Source: Paramacrobiotus richtersi
Lineage: Eukaryota > Tardigrada > Eutardigrada > Parachela > Macrobiotidae
Direction: 5' to 3'
DNA length: 26,316 bases
Assembly (NCBI GenBank): GCA_034698045.1
Contig: JAQGAU010000560.1
Location: 1-26,316 of the forward strand
Under the pieces are notes generated by a model, which worked only from the letters and a program-made list of their open reading frames with translations, ran no database searches and was not told the DNA's origin. The position numbers and the translations under genes were made by a program. Every line of letters starts with the position of its first letter. Position 1 is the stretch's first letter. This document shows, piece after piece, positions 11,000 through 22,662 of the stretch.

Positions 11000-12196
11000 C
11001 ACATCACACTGCCCAAAAACAGTATGAATCTCAACCCTAGTGATGTTATCGCTGCATCTACCGCACATATGACAATAATGACATAATTGTATCTGGACTC
11101 TCGGTCCTTGACCATGTTCCGCAGTGCGCTGCGTCGCATTCATTTCTCTTGATTAAATACTTTTTCACTTTTAACTTTACTAGTTTTTTGTTCTGCTGAA
11201 TTGTTTGTGCAGCTAGGTTTAAACTCCCAAACTGAAATGGCAGCTCAGACGAAATTGGGTTACCTGCGCCCTTCGTGATGAAATAAAAATATAAAAAAAT
11301 ATAAAAAATCAGAACGGTTTATCCGATCTGTCGTGCTGGCGGCAGAAAGATTGTTACGCCTATTACACATGCAGCGAAGCAAGCGTAACAGTATCTTGAT
11401 AAATGTTGGGTTATACGTTTGTTTAATCGACTCCCAATTAATACTGAGCAGAAACTAGTCACAGAAAAACTGTGTTTCACGGGCGAACTAGTTGTGTTCG
11501 TTAACAGTCGAAATCTGAATGATCGAGGTGGAGTTTCACAGAACTAAGCTAAACAAAATCCTTAAATGTAATTACAGCTTCTTATGTCTATTCTTCTTAT
11601 AAAACTTTAAAATAGTTAAAGCTAAAAGTATGAACATATTCTCTTAAATAAGTCTGCCATGAGTCAGACGAGACGCAATACTAAAACGTTCCAACCAAAA
11701 TGAACGCACCTGTAATGTAAACAGTGATTTAACGCAGTTATTTTTGTTCGACATTCTAGTCTGCATAAACCAGACCACTTTTACAATGTTTTCGTTTCCG
11801 CATTGTTAACCACAACGGCTGTGACTTAACCACCGTACAAGTCAGCAGAAAGGCTCGGCTATCAAAGCATAACTTTAATGCTATCCTCTCATCGAATCCA
11901 CTAATCTACAACACCTAAACCGCTGATGAGTGGATTATCGTATTGTCGTTAAACACTGATTCCCGGCAATCCAAATGAATCAGCGCTGGTGGTATGAAAA
12001 GCAGCAATAATAAAAGAAACGCCAGTAATCACCACTTCACGCACCTTTTCTCACTCGGACTGACTTTTATGGGGATACGTAATTTCCGGTACGTTGGATA
12101 CGGTTCATTTGGGTTGTGGCTTAATCTGTCCGAAGAACCACTTGCATTTGGTGTAGGTCCATGTTTTTATGAATGTTCTGCGTTTCGGCGGTTAAA
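11000..12196. other. Spacer upstream of the M13 peptidase gene
   Basis: No convincing gene. An A/T-only patch (about 11281-11310) is low complexity. The M13 gene starts at 12197, so this 1.2 kb should hold its promoter and 5' UTR. No clear TATA box or initiator was identified. Confidence 0.45.
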
Positions 12197-15100
12197 ATGT
12201 TCTTGGTAGTGTTCAGTTTTGTTATGCTTTTATTGCACAAGGAATCGGATTGCCGACAAGATGCGGAGAACAACGTGGATGTGGTGTTTAGTGGGAAAGC
12301 GTGGAAGTTGACGCAGAAGCATGGGAAACGGTTTAGTGTGTGCAGGACACCGGCTTGCTTGACAACTGGTTAGTACAAAACGAAACAACGCTACTAGAAC
12401 ATAAGATCGGATTTTTTGAATTTTATTTCGATAGTTTAAGCATACAGTATCTTTACAATATTTTCACGGCGAACACGCAAATCTGATATTGCACAATTTC
12501 ACTCAGTGATGCGGCTAAAGTGTTTGTAAATAATAATAAATAAAATCTGCATTAAAAAAATTTTATTAATAAAATTTGTGTTAATTATGACGCTGTTGGA
12601 AATTCTAACTAAACTGTTCACTAATTCCTTTCTATGTATAGCTATATTATAATTGTGATGGAACACCTTTTTACAGAACTGTACAGTTTAGTTATATCTC
12701 GATCGTGCTGAAACGACTAAAAACAACTTTTTTATGAGATACTGGAACTGAGTTTGTTTTAGGCCAATCCATGCTCAGTTTTGTCAACTTTTCCGTTGAT
12801 CCCTGTCAGGATTTTTACCAGTTTTCCTGCGGAAACTGGATTGCCCAGCGGCCACTGTACCCAGCCGAGAATTACCGTTCCGTGTCCGGTGATATGCAGA
12901 CACTCGTACAATACCAGCTTCGAGGTTGTTTCGCGGCAAAATGTAATAAAGTCAAAGTGTATATATTTTGCTTATGCTTTTATAGATGTCCTAACGGCTA
13001 ATATTACGTCAAATGTATCCGCTGCGCAAAACACGGCGAGAGAGTTTTATGCGCAGTGCATGGATGAAGGTGACTGACAATAACATATAAAATGAAAACA
13101 ATACTTACGTAAAGAAAAAAATCAGTGAAATCCTTTTTCAGCGAAAGCGAAAGAGATAAAAATAATTTTTTATAAAAATTTTGTATAAAAGTATTATTTA
13201 GAAGTTGATATTTTACTGCACAAAATAAATAAAGAATTGTTATATTAATTGCTGCTAGAAAGAATAATACTTACAGAAATACAACTTCGAAAACAAATGT
13301 AACAAAAGTACGGAAAAAATCTTTTTAGAAGATGCACTGATGTAGAAAAGAGCTATTTACAGGCAGTAATCGTTCTGAAATCGTTCTGAAACCTGCTACG
13401 TTTACAGGCTTTGCAGAACATAAAGTCATCACCTCCCTGATCGCGCTTCTAACCCGCACCCTGGGCGGTTGGCCCTTGATAACATCCAGCTGGCCATCCA
13501 AAACCTTCGATTATTCCTCCGCAATCACCGAACTAAGTCGCTACGGAATCGGTGACCTTTTCGTCGACATTAAGGTGGTTCCAGATCCCAAAAACTCCAC
13601 CAAGAACGTCTTGTTTCTTTCACCCGCGACTGGTTTCGGAAAGGATTTCCTCCATATACCCAATGGGCAGCATTACATCCGCACATACCCAAATCTCATA
13701 AAAAGTGTCGCGCTGTATCTGCGTTTCGGCGGGGAAGTACCAAAGTGTTCCATGGAGAATTTGCATTATTTGTTGACACTGGAAAAGGATATCAAGGAAC
13801 TGCATGAGCTACATCTGTTTTTGACCAATGTGACCAGTGTCGCTGCGGAGTATTACGCACTACAACCGAGCAACACGATCTACACGAATTTGTCCGAATT
13901 CCGTTCGATCTACTTTTCCCGCTCGAAGTTTGCATCCAACTTTCTCAATCACGTCCAAACCATTATAAACCGCTCGGCAAACAACACCAGTACAAATTCC
14001 ACAAAAAATTATGCAATTTCGAATGATACAGAAGTGTATGTTGCGGCGCCGTTAACTATGGAAGCCATCGATGGGAAACTGGCCAAACTGGAGAAGAGCG
14101 CTAAAGGGAGGCGGTTACTGGCGAGTTACCTTGGATGGCAGTTTATTTCGTCGTATAGTACGACGTTGCCCAAGAAAGTATCACAGTATTTTCAAAATCA
14201 GTTGAGAATTATTGCCGGGGTGAGCGAAAGTTTACCAAAGTGGATGGACTGTGTGAAGACCGTACGAAGTGTTACGCCGGCCGCCGTGGGGGCGCTGTAT
14301 GTCAAGAAGTATGCGGAAGTTTATCCAACCGCAAAGAAACAGGTGTGGACTAAATTTGTCACTTGTGAGCCAACAGTTCTAATTTGTACAATGAAAGATA
14401 TTTTCTGTACTTTTCTATCACCTTTCGGCAAAATCTGTTAGTTAAGATTCTGCTTTGCAGGTTAAGAAACTGATGAAGAATCTTCGACAAGAATTCCGTA
14501 GCATGCTTTCTAAAGCCGACTGGATGGACACAGCAACCCGTTCCCGAGCGTTAAACAAACTGAGAAGTATGCTGGAGTATGACCTTTACGGAGAGCATTT
14601 GTCAGGAAACAGCAGCGTCGTGGATGACCTTTACTCTGAAGTTTGTATTTTCATCAAAAAGTTTGCTGTGTTACAGAAATGACGAATCTCTGATTTTTCT
14701 CAGTTTAAAATAGGAGAAAGTTTGTTCGATACAACGCTGAGCTGGGCGCAAATCACCGCAGACCAGAGATTGGCCAGATTTGGGATGTTAAACAACCGCG
14801 AGGACAGTTTCTTGGCGATGGACGCTTCGGCTACAAATGGATTTTATAATCCACCGGGAAATTACTTAGGTATGGCCACCATTAACACTATCGCCTATGA
14901 GATTGTTCAGTGTGGATGTCTTGCAGCGATTCTTGCCGGTATTGCACAGACTCCGTTTCTTAACTGGGAAGTGCCGGATTATTACACTTATGGAGGTTTA
15001 GGATGGGTTATCGGCCATGAAATCACGCATGGCTTCGATAACGCCGGTAAGTACATATTTAGACACTTTCTCAATTAGGTTGTCTTTTCATTCTTTTTCC

Positions 15101-15956
15101 GAAATTCAGTGACATGCTGATCTATTACGCATAACGCAACTTTTTGGAATCTTCTTTAACTGGTCCCAACTGCTTTACGATTTCGATGACCTTTACTGGT
15201 TAAATTTACCATGCACCGGTGCATTGTTGATGCGTTTAAACTGTATAGGCTGTATTACTGCAGAATTATTGTGTTTGGCGATTGTCAGGTTCAAAGAGAG
15301 ATGGCAATGGAAACCTTTTGAACTGGTGGTCCAACAAATCCCGGACCGCTTTTGATGATAAAGCTACAGCTCTCGCCAAGCAATTTGACCATTACAAGGT
15401 GGGAGATCGCAGTGTGGATGGAATGCTGACATTGGCCGAAAATATTGCCGATTTGGGTGGTATCAAGGCTGCTCTTGGTGTAAGAATTGGAAGTCCCGGT
15501 GACAAGGAGAATTTGCACTAGTCAGTAACAATAATTTATTCATAACAGGCGTACAATCGACAAGCAAAACGATCCAAGCAACCGAAACAAACATTACCCG
15601 GATTCGAATACTATTCGCCTGCCCAAATGTTCTTTCTTTCTGCTGCTCAGGTTAGTTTACTTTTATACGAACTACCATTAAAATTAATGCCTGCAGATAT
15701 CTTGAATGTGAATACGAGACTGACATTGTAGAATTTCTGAATCTAACAAAATTAATGTATGTGTTATTTGTTTCTTTAGGTTTGGTGTGGACATGACGAT
15801 CCGGAATTTAAGCAGTTGATGCTGTTGACTGACGTTCACAGTCCTTTACATTTGCGCGTCAATGGCATTTTCGCCAACGTAAAATCGTTCGCCAGTGCTT
15901 ATCAGTGCTCTTCTGGAACTCCCATGAATCCCGTTGAAAAGGTCGACGTTTGGTGA
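12197..15956 (+). CDS. Secreted M13 (neprilysin-like) zinc metallopeptidase
   Basis: M13 ectoenzymes cleave small peptides, often neuropeptides, outside the cell. Exons: 12197-12368, 12763-12924, 12986-13069, 13408-14342, 14461-14640, 14704-14869, 14927-15046, 15289-15479, 15549-15650, 15780-15956. All are GT..AG and in frame, giving 762 residues, normal for the family. The N-terminus (MFLVVFSFVMLLLHKESDC) looks like a signal peptide or short anchor, followed by VDPCQDFYQFSCGNWI, typical of M13 ectodomains. Catalytic features: substrate-binding NGFY (usually NAYY/NAFY), zinc site IGHEITHGF (His597, Glu598, His601), third ligand in LAENIADLGG (Glu657), and VHSPLHLRVNG (His724, Arg730). The C-terminus ends VEKVDVW, where most relatives have a Cys before the last residues (..C.VW). 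Introns of 57 bp (14870-14926) and 63 bp (14641-14703) are very short; the first is open in frame. A second upstream in-frame ATG exists at 12173. All catalytic residues are present, so activity is expected. Confidence 0.93.
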
Positions 15957-17254
15957 ACTGGCCCGTAGAAACAGGAGCAAAACTTTTAATGTTTATTATG
16001 ATCAGTATTACAGCGGATGACGTTTTATCGAAGCCTTTTGATATTTTTTACGACTTCATTTGCAAAAATTGTGTGTATCTGTAAGTGTAGCTTAACAGTT
16101 CTTCATGCAAACCAGAAAACTTTGGACATAAGAGGCGTGGTTACATGAAAACGTGTTGTCCGTTTTTATCACGCGGTGCCCTATAATGTCGCACCAGTAG
16201 CGTAAAATAAGCACCGTTATTCGATAGGGTTGTTGCAACACAAAAAGCACAAAGTTACAACATGTAGATGCGTTCTTATCCACACAATAAATAGGGTATC
16301 TTTTGTGTGTCTGACAATTACCTAATATGTTGCGCTGCATCTAACTCGAAGATACGTTCCAAGTATCAAATTTCTATATGAATCTATAATACTGTGATTT
16401 TAAGTCGTTAGGTACATTTGGTGTGCTAAATGACAGGCTTAAACTGAGATTAGTGTCATCATAACTTCTTTCTGCAGCGTATTATCATGAACTAGCAAGG
16501 TCACGCACAGGCAAAACGGTGAACCTTTTTCCTCACTGCAGCAAAACAAAGTTTTTCATCCTTGGGACCTGTGCAGCTTTTTTTTCTGCCGGAAGTTCGT
16601 GCTAACCACTTGAAGTTAATCCAAGCGACTGGCGGTGCATGCCAAATAAGCCCCATTGGACTGTAAACAACTGCTCCACCATTAACGTTTTTGCTAGTCC
16701 CTCAAGGAAATCGCTCCCTAATTGTCCACATTATCCAACTTACCGAAGAGTTATAATTCTGTTTTAATGAGTCCAGAGCGTAAAGCCAAACAGAACAGGA
16801 TACCGTAAACATGATCATGCGGAAAACGCCGCGTATTTTCTATGGTTGATCGATTAAAGAATCGTGTAGATTCAGCCGTTAGTTGCTGTGTTTCTTTATC
16901 CTGTAAACGCTCAAATTTCTCCACAGTTCATATGGAGCATTCACTCTTTCCTGATCTGGTCGTTACCATTGTTCATAAGCGCAATCACTTACTTCTGTTC
17001 AGCAAGCATTCAGTGTAGTTCTTCAGCAGTGATTTAAGATGTTTAGCCGATTTCAGTTACATGAACTGGATTCTTATCCGCGTTTCCGTGTACCTGGCTT
17101 TTGATTTGTATGCAGAGCTTTGCTGATCATATTCCAATCCTGTGTGCTAGTTGTGCTAATTGTATATGACGTACAGTATTAGCCAGTCATTTGGACGATT
17201 TCTGATTGTGCCGTTATAAAGCTATTGTGCACTGCTGAATCTTTGCCGTACAAC
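15957..17254. other. Spacer between M13 and GPCR genes
   Basis: No gene is seen. AATAAA at 16286-16291, about 330 bases past the M13 stop, is a plausible poly(A) signal. TATAAAG at 17215-17221 lies 40 bases before the GPCR ATG and could be a TATA box, but this would leave an unusually short 5' UTR. Confidence 0.4.
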
Positions 17255-19305
17255 ATGGATAAGGTGACCAACATGTCCACCGATGCTTTACCGTTCAACA
17301 TGTCCACCGATGCTTCGCCGTTCAACATGTCCATCGACGCTTCCACCCGCACACCACAGTGGCACACAAAATCCGTCATTTCTTTGTTCCTCTGCATCAC
17401 CGGACTGGGTTTCAACGGAATCCTAGTCTTGACCTTTCTCTTGAATCGGCAATTGCGGAGTCCGTTCAACGTGTACCTGTTCAATCTGGTGTTTGCCAAT
17501 CTGCTGTACTTTACGACGGAGAGCGGGTTCAACATTGTGGACAATCTGTATCTGTCGTATTGGTGGTTGGATTCGGCGTGTTGCACGGTGTATATGTACG
17601 GCTGGTGGGTGGTTTCACTTGTCCAGTTGACAACGCATCCGCTGATTGCCACCAACAGGATTTGGGCCTTGTGGGCACCTATTTCGTACCGGCAATACCA
17701 TGGGTACGTATGGCAAAAACGGGCAATTCAGTTCGTGGTCAGTTTAGTCATGTATGAAGCATACTGTAATACGTTGTAATCAATCCATTTGACAGCTTGT
17801 TAAGTAGCCGAAAACTCTGAAAGTTATAGAGAAGGAACAGTTCGAATACGTAACAATACGACCAAGTACTTTGATACACAAACTTTCAACAGGAACTTTC
17901 ACAGAATTAGAATCAACGGCTTTTTTGTCTGTACTAAAAGGAGTGCTCGATTACAGTACTTCACATGTTTCTATCATAGCAGCTATCAAGCCGCTATGGC
18001 TCTGTGTGCAATCTCCTGGCTCGTCGCCCACATTGTCGGTCTATGGGGCCTGCTGGCGGACCATCTGTACTACCGCGACGTGGAGAGCCACATATGCCAG
18101 GTTGACACGGAAAAAGTGTTCAGCCAGAAAGTGTGGATGTTGGTTGTGCAGTTTATCAGCATTGCCGCCGTTGTGATCATCATCTTGGCCTTCCCGATGA
18201 TCATCTACAAGGAACGACAGCGGAAGCGGATACGCGCGGCAAATTCTCACGTCTCGGCAACGGGGAATGCGGTAGTGGTAACGGGACAGCACCGACAGAG
18301 CGACAACAGTAAGAATTGTGGGTTGCTTCGCATCTGGGGAGTAACTACAACGCATAGTGATAAAAAAACGTAGAATGTCGTTAACCAGCGCGTGTTTTTC
18401 GCATAAGTAGTCTGGGTATTACAGCCTGCAGGTTTTCATGAATTGTCATACTGCGATGTAGACCCTTAGCTCCCTCATTAACTTTTTAACGGAATTTTCT
18501 ACTGTGGAGTAATACAAATGCGCGTCCATGATTTGGCCCTTTCATGAAGCTGTCTTTCTTTATCTTGCTGCGTCGGTTCATTCACTGTTCAAGTTGCACG
18601 TGACCGGCAGAATGTCTTGAGTTTTCGATACTTGAAGCGCCAAGAGCTGATAATTGTTCTAGACAATATGTTTTCCGTATAGACTGCGTTTTGTCCTGCC
18701 ACGAAGGTTGGCTGGTACATGCACAATCAATAAGCACATTGTACGGGTTCTTGTAGCACTGTATACGTAAGCAGTAACGACAAATCAAAACATCTGATAC
18801 CATATTTCCTGTTTAATATTGTGCTTAATCGTCGCATCCAATTGTTCGTACTGTGTTCAGATATCGCTACAAAATAAACTCACTAGAACATAAACTCATA
18901 AACTCTCGCACGTTTCACTAGAACAATAATGTTAAGTTATGGTCAAACTGCAGTAATAAAAATTGTTTTGTATCTTCTAATCAAACCTACTTTGCAGAGG
19001 GTTCTACCAACATCACCGCTACCCACCCAACAGCCACCAATCAGACCCGCAATCCCAAAGAACGCTCCAACTCCCACACACTGCTGCTCCTTGCCTTGAC
19101 GGTTAGCGTATTCATCTTCTGGTCGCCATCGGTCTTTTATTACACCATAGTTCCGTTCAGTGGTTATCAGAATCAGATGGTAGATAACGTCGTGATGATC
19201 ATGTTCAATGTGCAATCGGTGCTCGATCCCATTTTGTTTACGCTAACCTTGCGAAATCTGCGCCATGCTTTGCTGCAAACTGTGTGTTTCTGGAAGCGTT
19301 TCTAA
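17255..19305 (+). CDS. Class A (rhodopsin-like) G-protein-coupled receptor
   Basis: Seven-transmembrane receptor, ligand unknown. Exons 17255-17703, 17983-18308 and 18998-19305 (GT..AG, frame kept) give 360 residues. The ATG has a strong CAACATGG context. The N-terminus carries three 9-residue repeats, each with an Asn-Met-Ser glycosylation sequon. TM1 (about 40-63) has the GFNG motif. TM2 has FAN (Asn82 instead of the usual Asp). TM3 (109-132) is followed by NRIW at 134-137 in the DRY position. TM4 contains CAISW. HICQV holds the extracellular-loop Cys pairing with Cys109/110. TM5 ends PMIIYKERQRKR. The long third loop has Thr/Asn sequon-like residues across the last intron. TM6 has FIFWSPS and TM7 VLDPILF (DPxxF for NPxxY). 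The last residues are CFWKRF. The altered DRY, TM2 Asp and NPxxY sites resemble lineage-expanded orphan receptors of small invertebrates. The 5' donor is GTACGT and the acceptor at 17982 is weakly pyrimidine-rich. Confidence 0.88.
17270..17344 (+). repeat. 27-bp tandem repeat encoding NMSTDA glyco-repeats
   Basis: Three back-to-back units (17270-17296, 17297-17323 and a partial 17324-17344) encode NMSTDALPF, NMSTDASPF and NMSIDAS. Each contains an Asn-X-Ser glycosylation site in the extracellular N-terminus of the GPCR. The high DNA identity (1-3 mismatches) suggests recent tandem duplication. Confidence 0.85.
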
Positions 19306-19600
19306 ATAGAAAATTATTTTCGAGTGTGATCGGTCACTTATTACACTGTGGATTGTATGTGTGTTTATGATTGCGAGAGTATTAAAGAATTCGCTGACAT
19401 TTGACTGAAGAAGGTGGTGAATATCGGATACTTGTATCTGTGGACATGTTGAAAGTTTCTTTAAGACAAACGACAGACACAAAAGAATTCGGTACAAGTA
19501 CGCAAATATGCTGACTGGAAAGAAATTCTCGGGAAGTGCAATCAAAAATCTGTACAAACATGTGGAAAAATACTCTTGACTCATCAGAATACTCTGCTGT

Positions 19601-19681
19601 TATAAAAACACTACACTCAAGGGCAGGTTTTCTTATTCTGTCGATGGATACTTGGGCGGGTGGTACTGTCGATAGATACTT
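19601..19681 (+). promoter_or_regulatory. TATA-like box and 16-bp direct repeat before the secreted-protein gene
   Basis: TATAAAAA lies at 19601-19608, 108 bases before the ATG at 19709. Downstream, CTGTCGATGGATACTT (19638-19653) and CTGTCGATAGATACTT (19666-19681) form a direct repeat with one mismatch. These could be a core promoter and paired sites near the start of transcription. No factor is recognised. Confidence 0.35.
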
Positions 19682-19708
19682 AATTGCTCAGACATTCAGT
19701 GACCAAAA

Positions 19709-21806
19709 ATGACAAGGATTGTGGTGGCCTTATTTCTGTTTGGTTCCGTCTGTGGGCAGTGGCTAAACGATGCAGCGGTCGGCTGGGAGGACATGACGAG
19801 TCGATCAATCCGACCGGCTGCGGTCAAGGTATTTGTTTTGTTGCTCATGGCGAAAGATTGTTGATTTCTATTCGTCTGAATAATTCAAAAGCTTTACTTT
19901 ATGGTTTGTAAGTTTACGGACCTTTTCGCTTGGTGTCCAGAAATCCAGCTTGATATGAATCATATCAACGAAACTGCAATAATTGTAGAATCCAAACTGT
20001 ACATATATGGGAGCCATAAAAAAAATTATAATCGTCCGCAACTTAATACACAGCTAAGCTTTATGTATATCGTTTTTATGGCTATAGAGGTTTATATAAT
20101 TATATATGTTTTCTGTAGATTCCTCGCATGTACGATGGTTCGGAGTCAGATAGCACCGGCGTTTTCCCCGATGTCCTGAATGCAATAGCCGATAAGGCTA
20201 ACCTCACTGTGGCGGACACGCAGTACTTTGATTCTCTGCAGCAAGCAAAGGACGCCGTGAAAAACGGGGTAAGTACGTGTCGTATATTTAGAAATTAATT
20301 AGATATCTACAACAAAGATATAAGGTCGATATCTGCAAAACATAAAAGAGAAAACAGTTTGGCAAAAATCAGCGTCTATTCAACAACGAATCAGTGTTAA
20401 AAATTGCACACAACAGTATCTTTAAAAGTTAATGCACAGCCTTAATCAATATCGATTTGCAGGAAGCCGATATCCTGGCTGTTGACTTGGAAAAAGATGG
20501 TATTTACAAGAACGAGTTGAGCTTCACGGAACCGTTATACGCATCGGAAGTGGTTTTTGTCAAACTGAAATCCACAAAGGAGATCAACCGGATTTCGTTG
20601 TTAGACACGACAGATCTGAAGGAGACTGTTCATGTAACGTTCCGCTTCCTGTTTACCATAAGCTTTAGACTTAATGACCGTTTAAGTTTTTCACAGGCGC
20701 AGCCAGAGAATTATCCCGGCATTTACTGCAAGCTGGTGTACCCTAATCACTGGCGTAAGGATACGAAAGAGGAACTGATGAGGATCAAAAAAGATAATGT
20801 CACCTTCATGGGACGGAATCCTTTAGTACAAAACGAGTTTAATGCCCTACCGAAAGCGGTCCGGGATGAGTTGGAGATTGTGCCTATGACGCCGCGACGA
20901 GTCGTGTACCCGAGTTTTGGTCTTTCCAAATCCAATAACTGTGAGTCAGCGCAAAAAGCCGCATTTCCAAATTCCAGGTGGTAATGTAGCTGTCAACTTA
21001 CGATCACCGAGTATACTGTACACAGACTAGTGTACTGCGGATTAATTACTGACTGTGAGCACTGAGCACCACGATACGCGTAACTCTGGAAGGGAACAAA
21101 ACACGCTGCTGAACTAGAGCTAGAAAAACTTTTGACCGTTAAAACATGAAGCATAAGACTTTACATTTTGGAACATAGGGTTTGGTATATATGACTGATG
21201 AAAATGGTGTGGCTTAACCGGTTTTGGCACAGCGCTACTAAACACTAAACAGCCACATAGTATTACAGTTCTTAAGATTCCAGTATACACGGTCTGTTTG
21301 TGAAGGTCGCGAATCACTTCAAAAATTAATGGAACCATTGTCCAGTCGAACAGACGGGTGTCGCGTCTGGTAGTTCAACAGGAACTGTACATATGCCGAA
21401 CTAATTTCGCTTTCTTGCAGCCAATAATGTGACAGCGCTGAAACAGCTCCTGGATAATGGTATTTCCGATCTGGTCGCCACCAATGAAATGGCCACAATC
21501 GTCGGTAAGAACCTCCCACAATCCGACTACAAACCACCGCCCACCACCACAACCACCGTCAGGACCACGACAACACCCAAGAGGACCACCGCGCCACCGA
21601 CAAAACCAACCACGACAGATGATATCCCTATGGCTCAACTGGTCACCGGCAGTGAATACGATGAGATGCTGGCCAATTTCGATAAGCTGGAAAACAGTGG
21701 TGGCAAGCAATCCTACTCGTATTCCTCCAGTTCGTTTTCGTCCGGCAAGGTTAACAAGACGAGCACGTATAATAAGACAGTCAGCACGTATACGTATCGT
21801 CCTTAG
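19709..21806 (+). CDS. Secreted PBP/glutamate-receptor ligand-binding-like protein with Thr/Pro tail
   Basis: Exons 19709-19828, 20119-20268, 20463-20633, 20697-20940 and 21421-21806 (GT..AG, frame kept) give 356 residues. A clear signal peptide begins it (MTRIVVALFLFGSVCG). The body reads GVFPDVLNAIADKANL, then YFDSLQQAKDAVKNGEADIL, then ELSFTEPLYASEVVFVKL. This is the layout of the first lobe of type-II periplasmic-binding folds (solute-binding family 3; ionotropic glutamate receptor S1), with G..DVL..IA, the aromatic-initiated helix, G.AD and FTEPLY. The usual ligand-binding Arg of the T.ER motif is not seen. A later YPSFGLSK and ALKQLLDNGISDLVATN resemble the closing part of the second lobe. 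There is no transmembrane pore. The end is mucin-like: a Thr/Pro tract (about 21530-21620) and a Ser/Tyr-rich stretch. The intron 20634-20696 (63 bp) is open in frame and could be retained (377 residues). An extra small exon in the first intron is possible. Family assignment is by eye only. Confidence 0.75.
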
Positions 21807-21966
21807 TTAAAAGAATGGACGCGCCAGCGACCATCTTCTGTTGTTAATTCGTTAGAAGAATTTTATTGACAGCTAGTACGTGTTTGCTAATTTGGTCATC
21901 TGTTGTTTCTAATTCTTTTGCTGAAATGATTGCTTTCCCACATAACGCTGAAGAAAAAGAAACGAA

Positions 21967-22662
21967 GTGGCTACGCGCGAGAGTGCTCCCGTGCGTAGTT
22001 AATCGGCTACGCGCGAGAAATTTCTCGCGCAAAGCAAAAATGTCGCGAATTGGCTACGCGCGAGATCTGTAAGTTTGCTTCTTCGGGCAGCTTCCTATTG
22101 GACCTTCCTACTTCCTTCATGTTACTGTATTAGTTTAGCTTCTTAGTTCGTTTTCCGTGCTTACATATCTTAATTTCTCAGTTTCTCTTCTTGGTTTGGT
22201 TCTTAGTTTAGCTTCTTAGTTCATTTTCCTTGCTTCTTTATTTTAAACTCTTAGTTTTTCTTCTTGGTTTAGTTCTGGTTTACACGCTTTGATTTCTTAA
22301 TTCAGCTTCTTAGTTTATGTTTTTGCTTTCTTGGTTCGTGATCTTATTTCTCTTGGTTTCTCTTAATTTATCATAGTTTCTCTTGGTTTCTTAATTCTTT
22401 TTAGTTTCTCGTCTTGGCTTAGTTATTAGTTTCCAAGCTTCGATTTCTTAGTTTAGCTTCTTAGTTTATGTTCTAGGTTTCCTGCTTCAAGTTCTTATAA
22501 TTTTCTTTCTTAATTTATTAGTTTTTAGTTTTAGTTTCTTTTTTGTTTCTTCTTAGTTTCGTAAGTCTCGCGCGTAGCCATTGGATTACGCTTTCACAAC
22601 GGGCGAGATCTCTCGCGCGTAGCCGATTAGCTATGCGCGCGAAAATATCTCGGGCGTAGAAC
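21967..22662. mobile_element. Fold-back element with GGCTACGCGCGAGA repeats and T-rich core
   Basis: The left arm (21967-22073) carries GGCTACGCGCGAGA three times (21969, 22005, 22052). The right arm (22560-22662) carries its complement TCTCGCGCGTAGCC twice (22566, 22611) plus diverged copies, in mirrored order. Between them are about 485 bp in which the top strand is a degenerate repetition of CTTCTTAGTT and TTTCTTGGTT words. GC-rich arms and T-rich core contrast sharply with the surroundings. No protein is encoded. It looks like a fold-back transposon or satellite-derived element lying just after the secreted-protein gene (from about 160 bp past its stop). Confidence 0.8.

Noticed and set aside
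11994-12209. 71-codon frame overlapping the start of the M13 gene
   Set aside because: Different frame from the peptidase, no family features, and the M13 ATG at 12197 explains the region.
19709-21806. Bacterial contamination or recent transfer for the binding-protein-like gene
   Set aside because: Four introns, a eukaryotic signal peptide and a Thr/Pro tail make it a resident animal gene; an ancient origin cannot be judged here.
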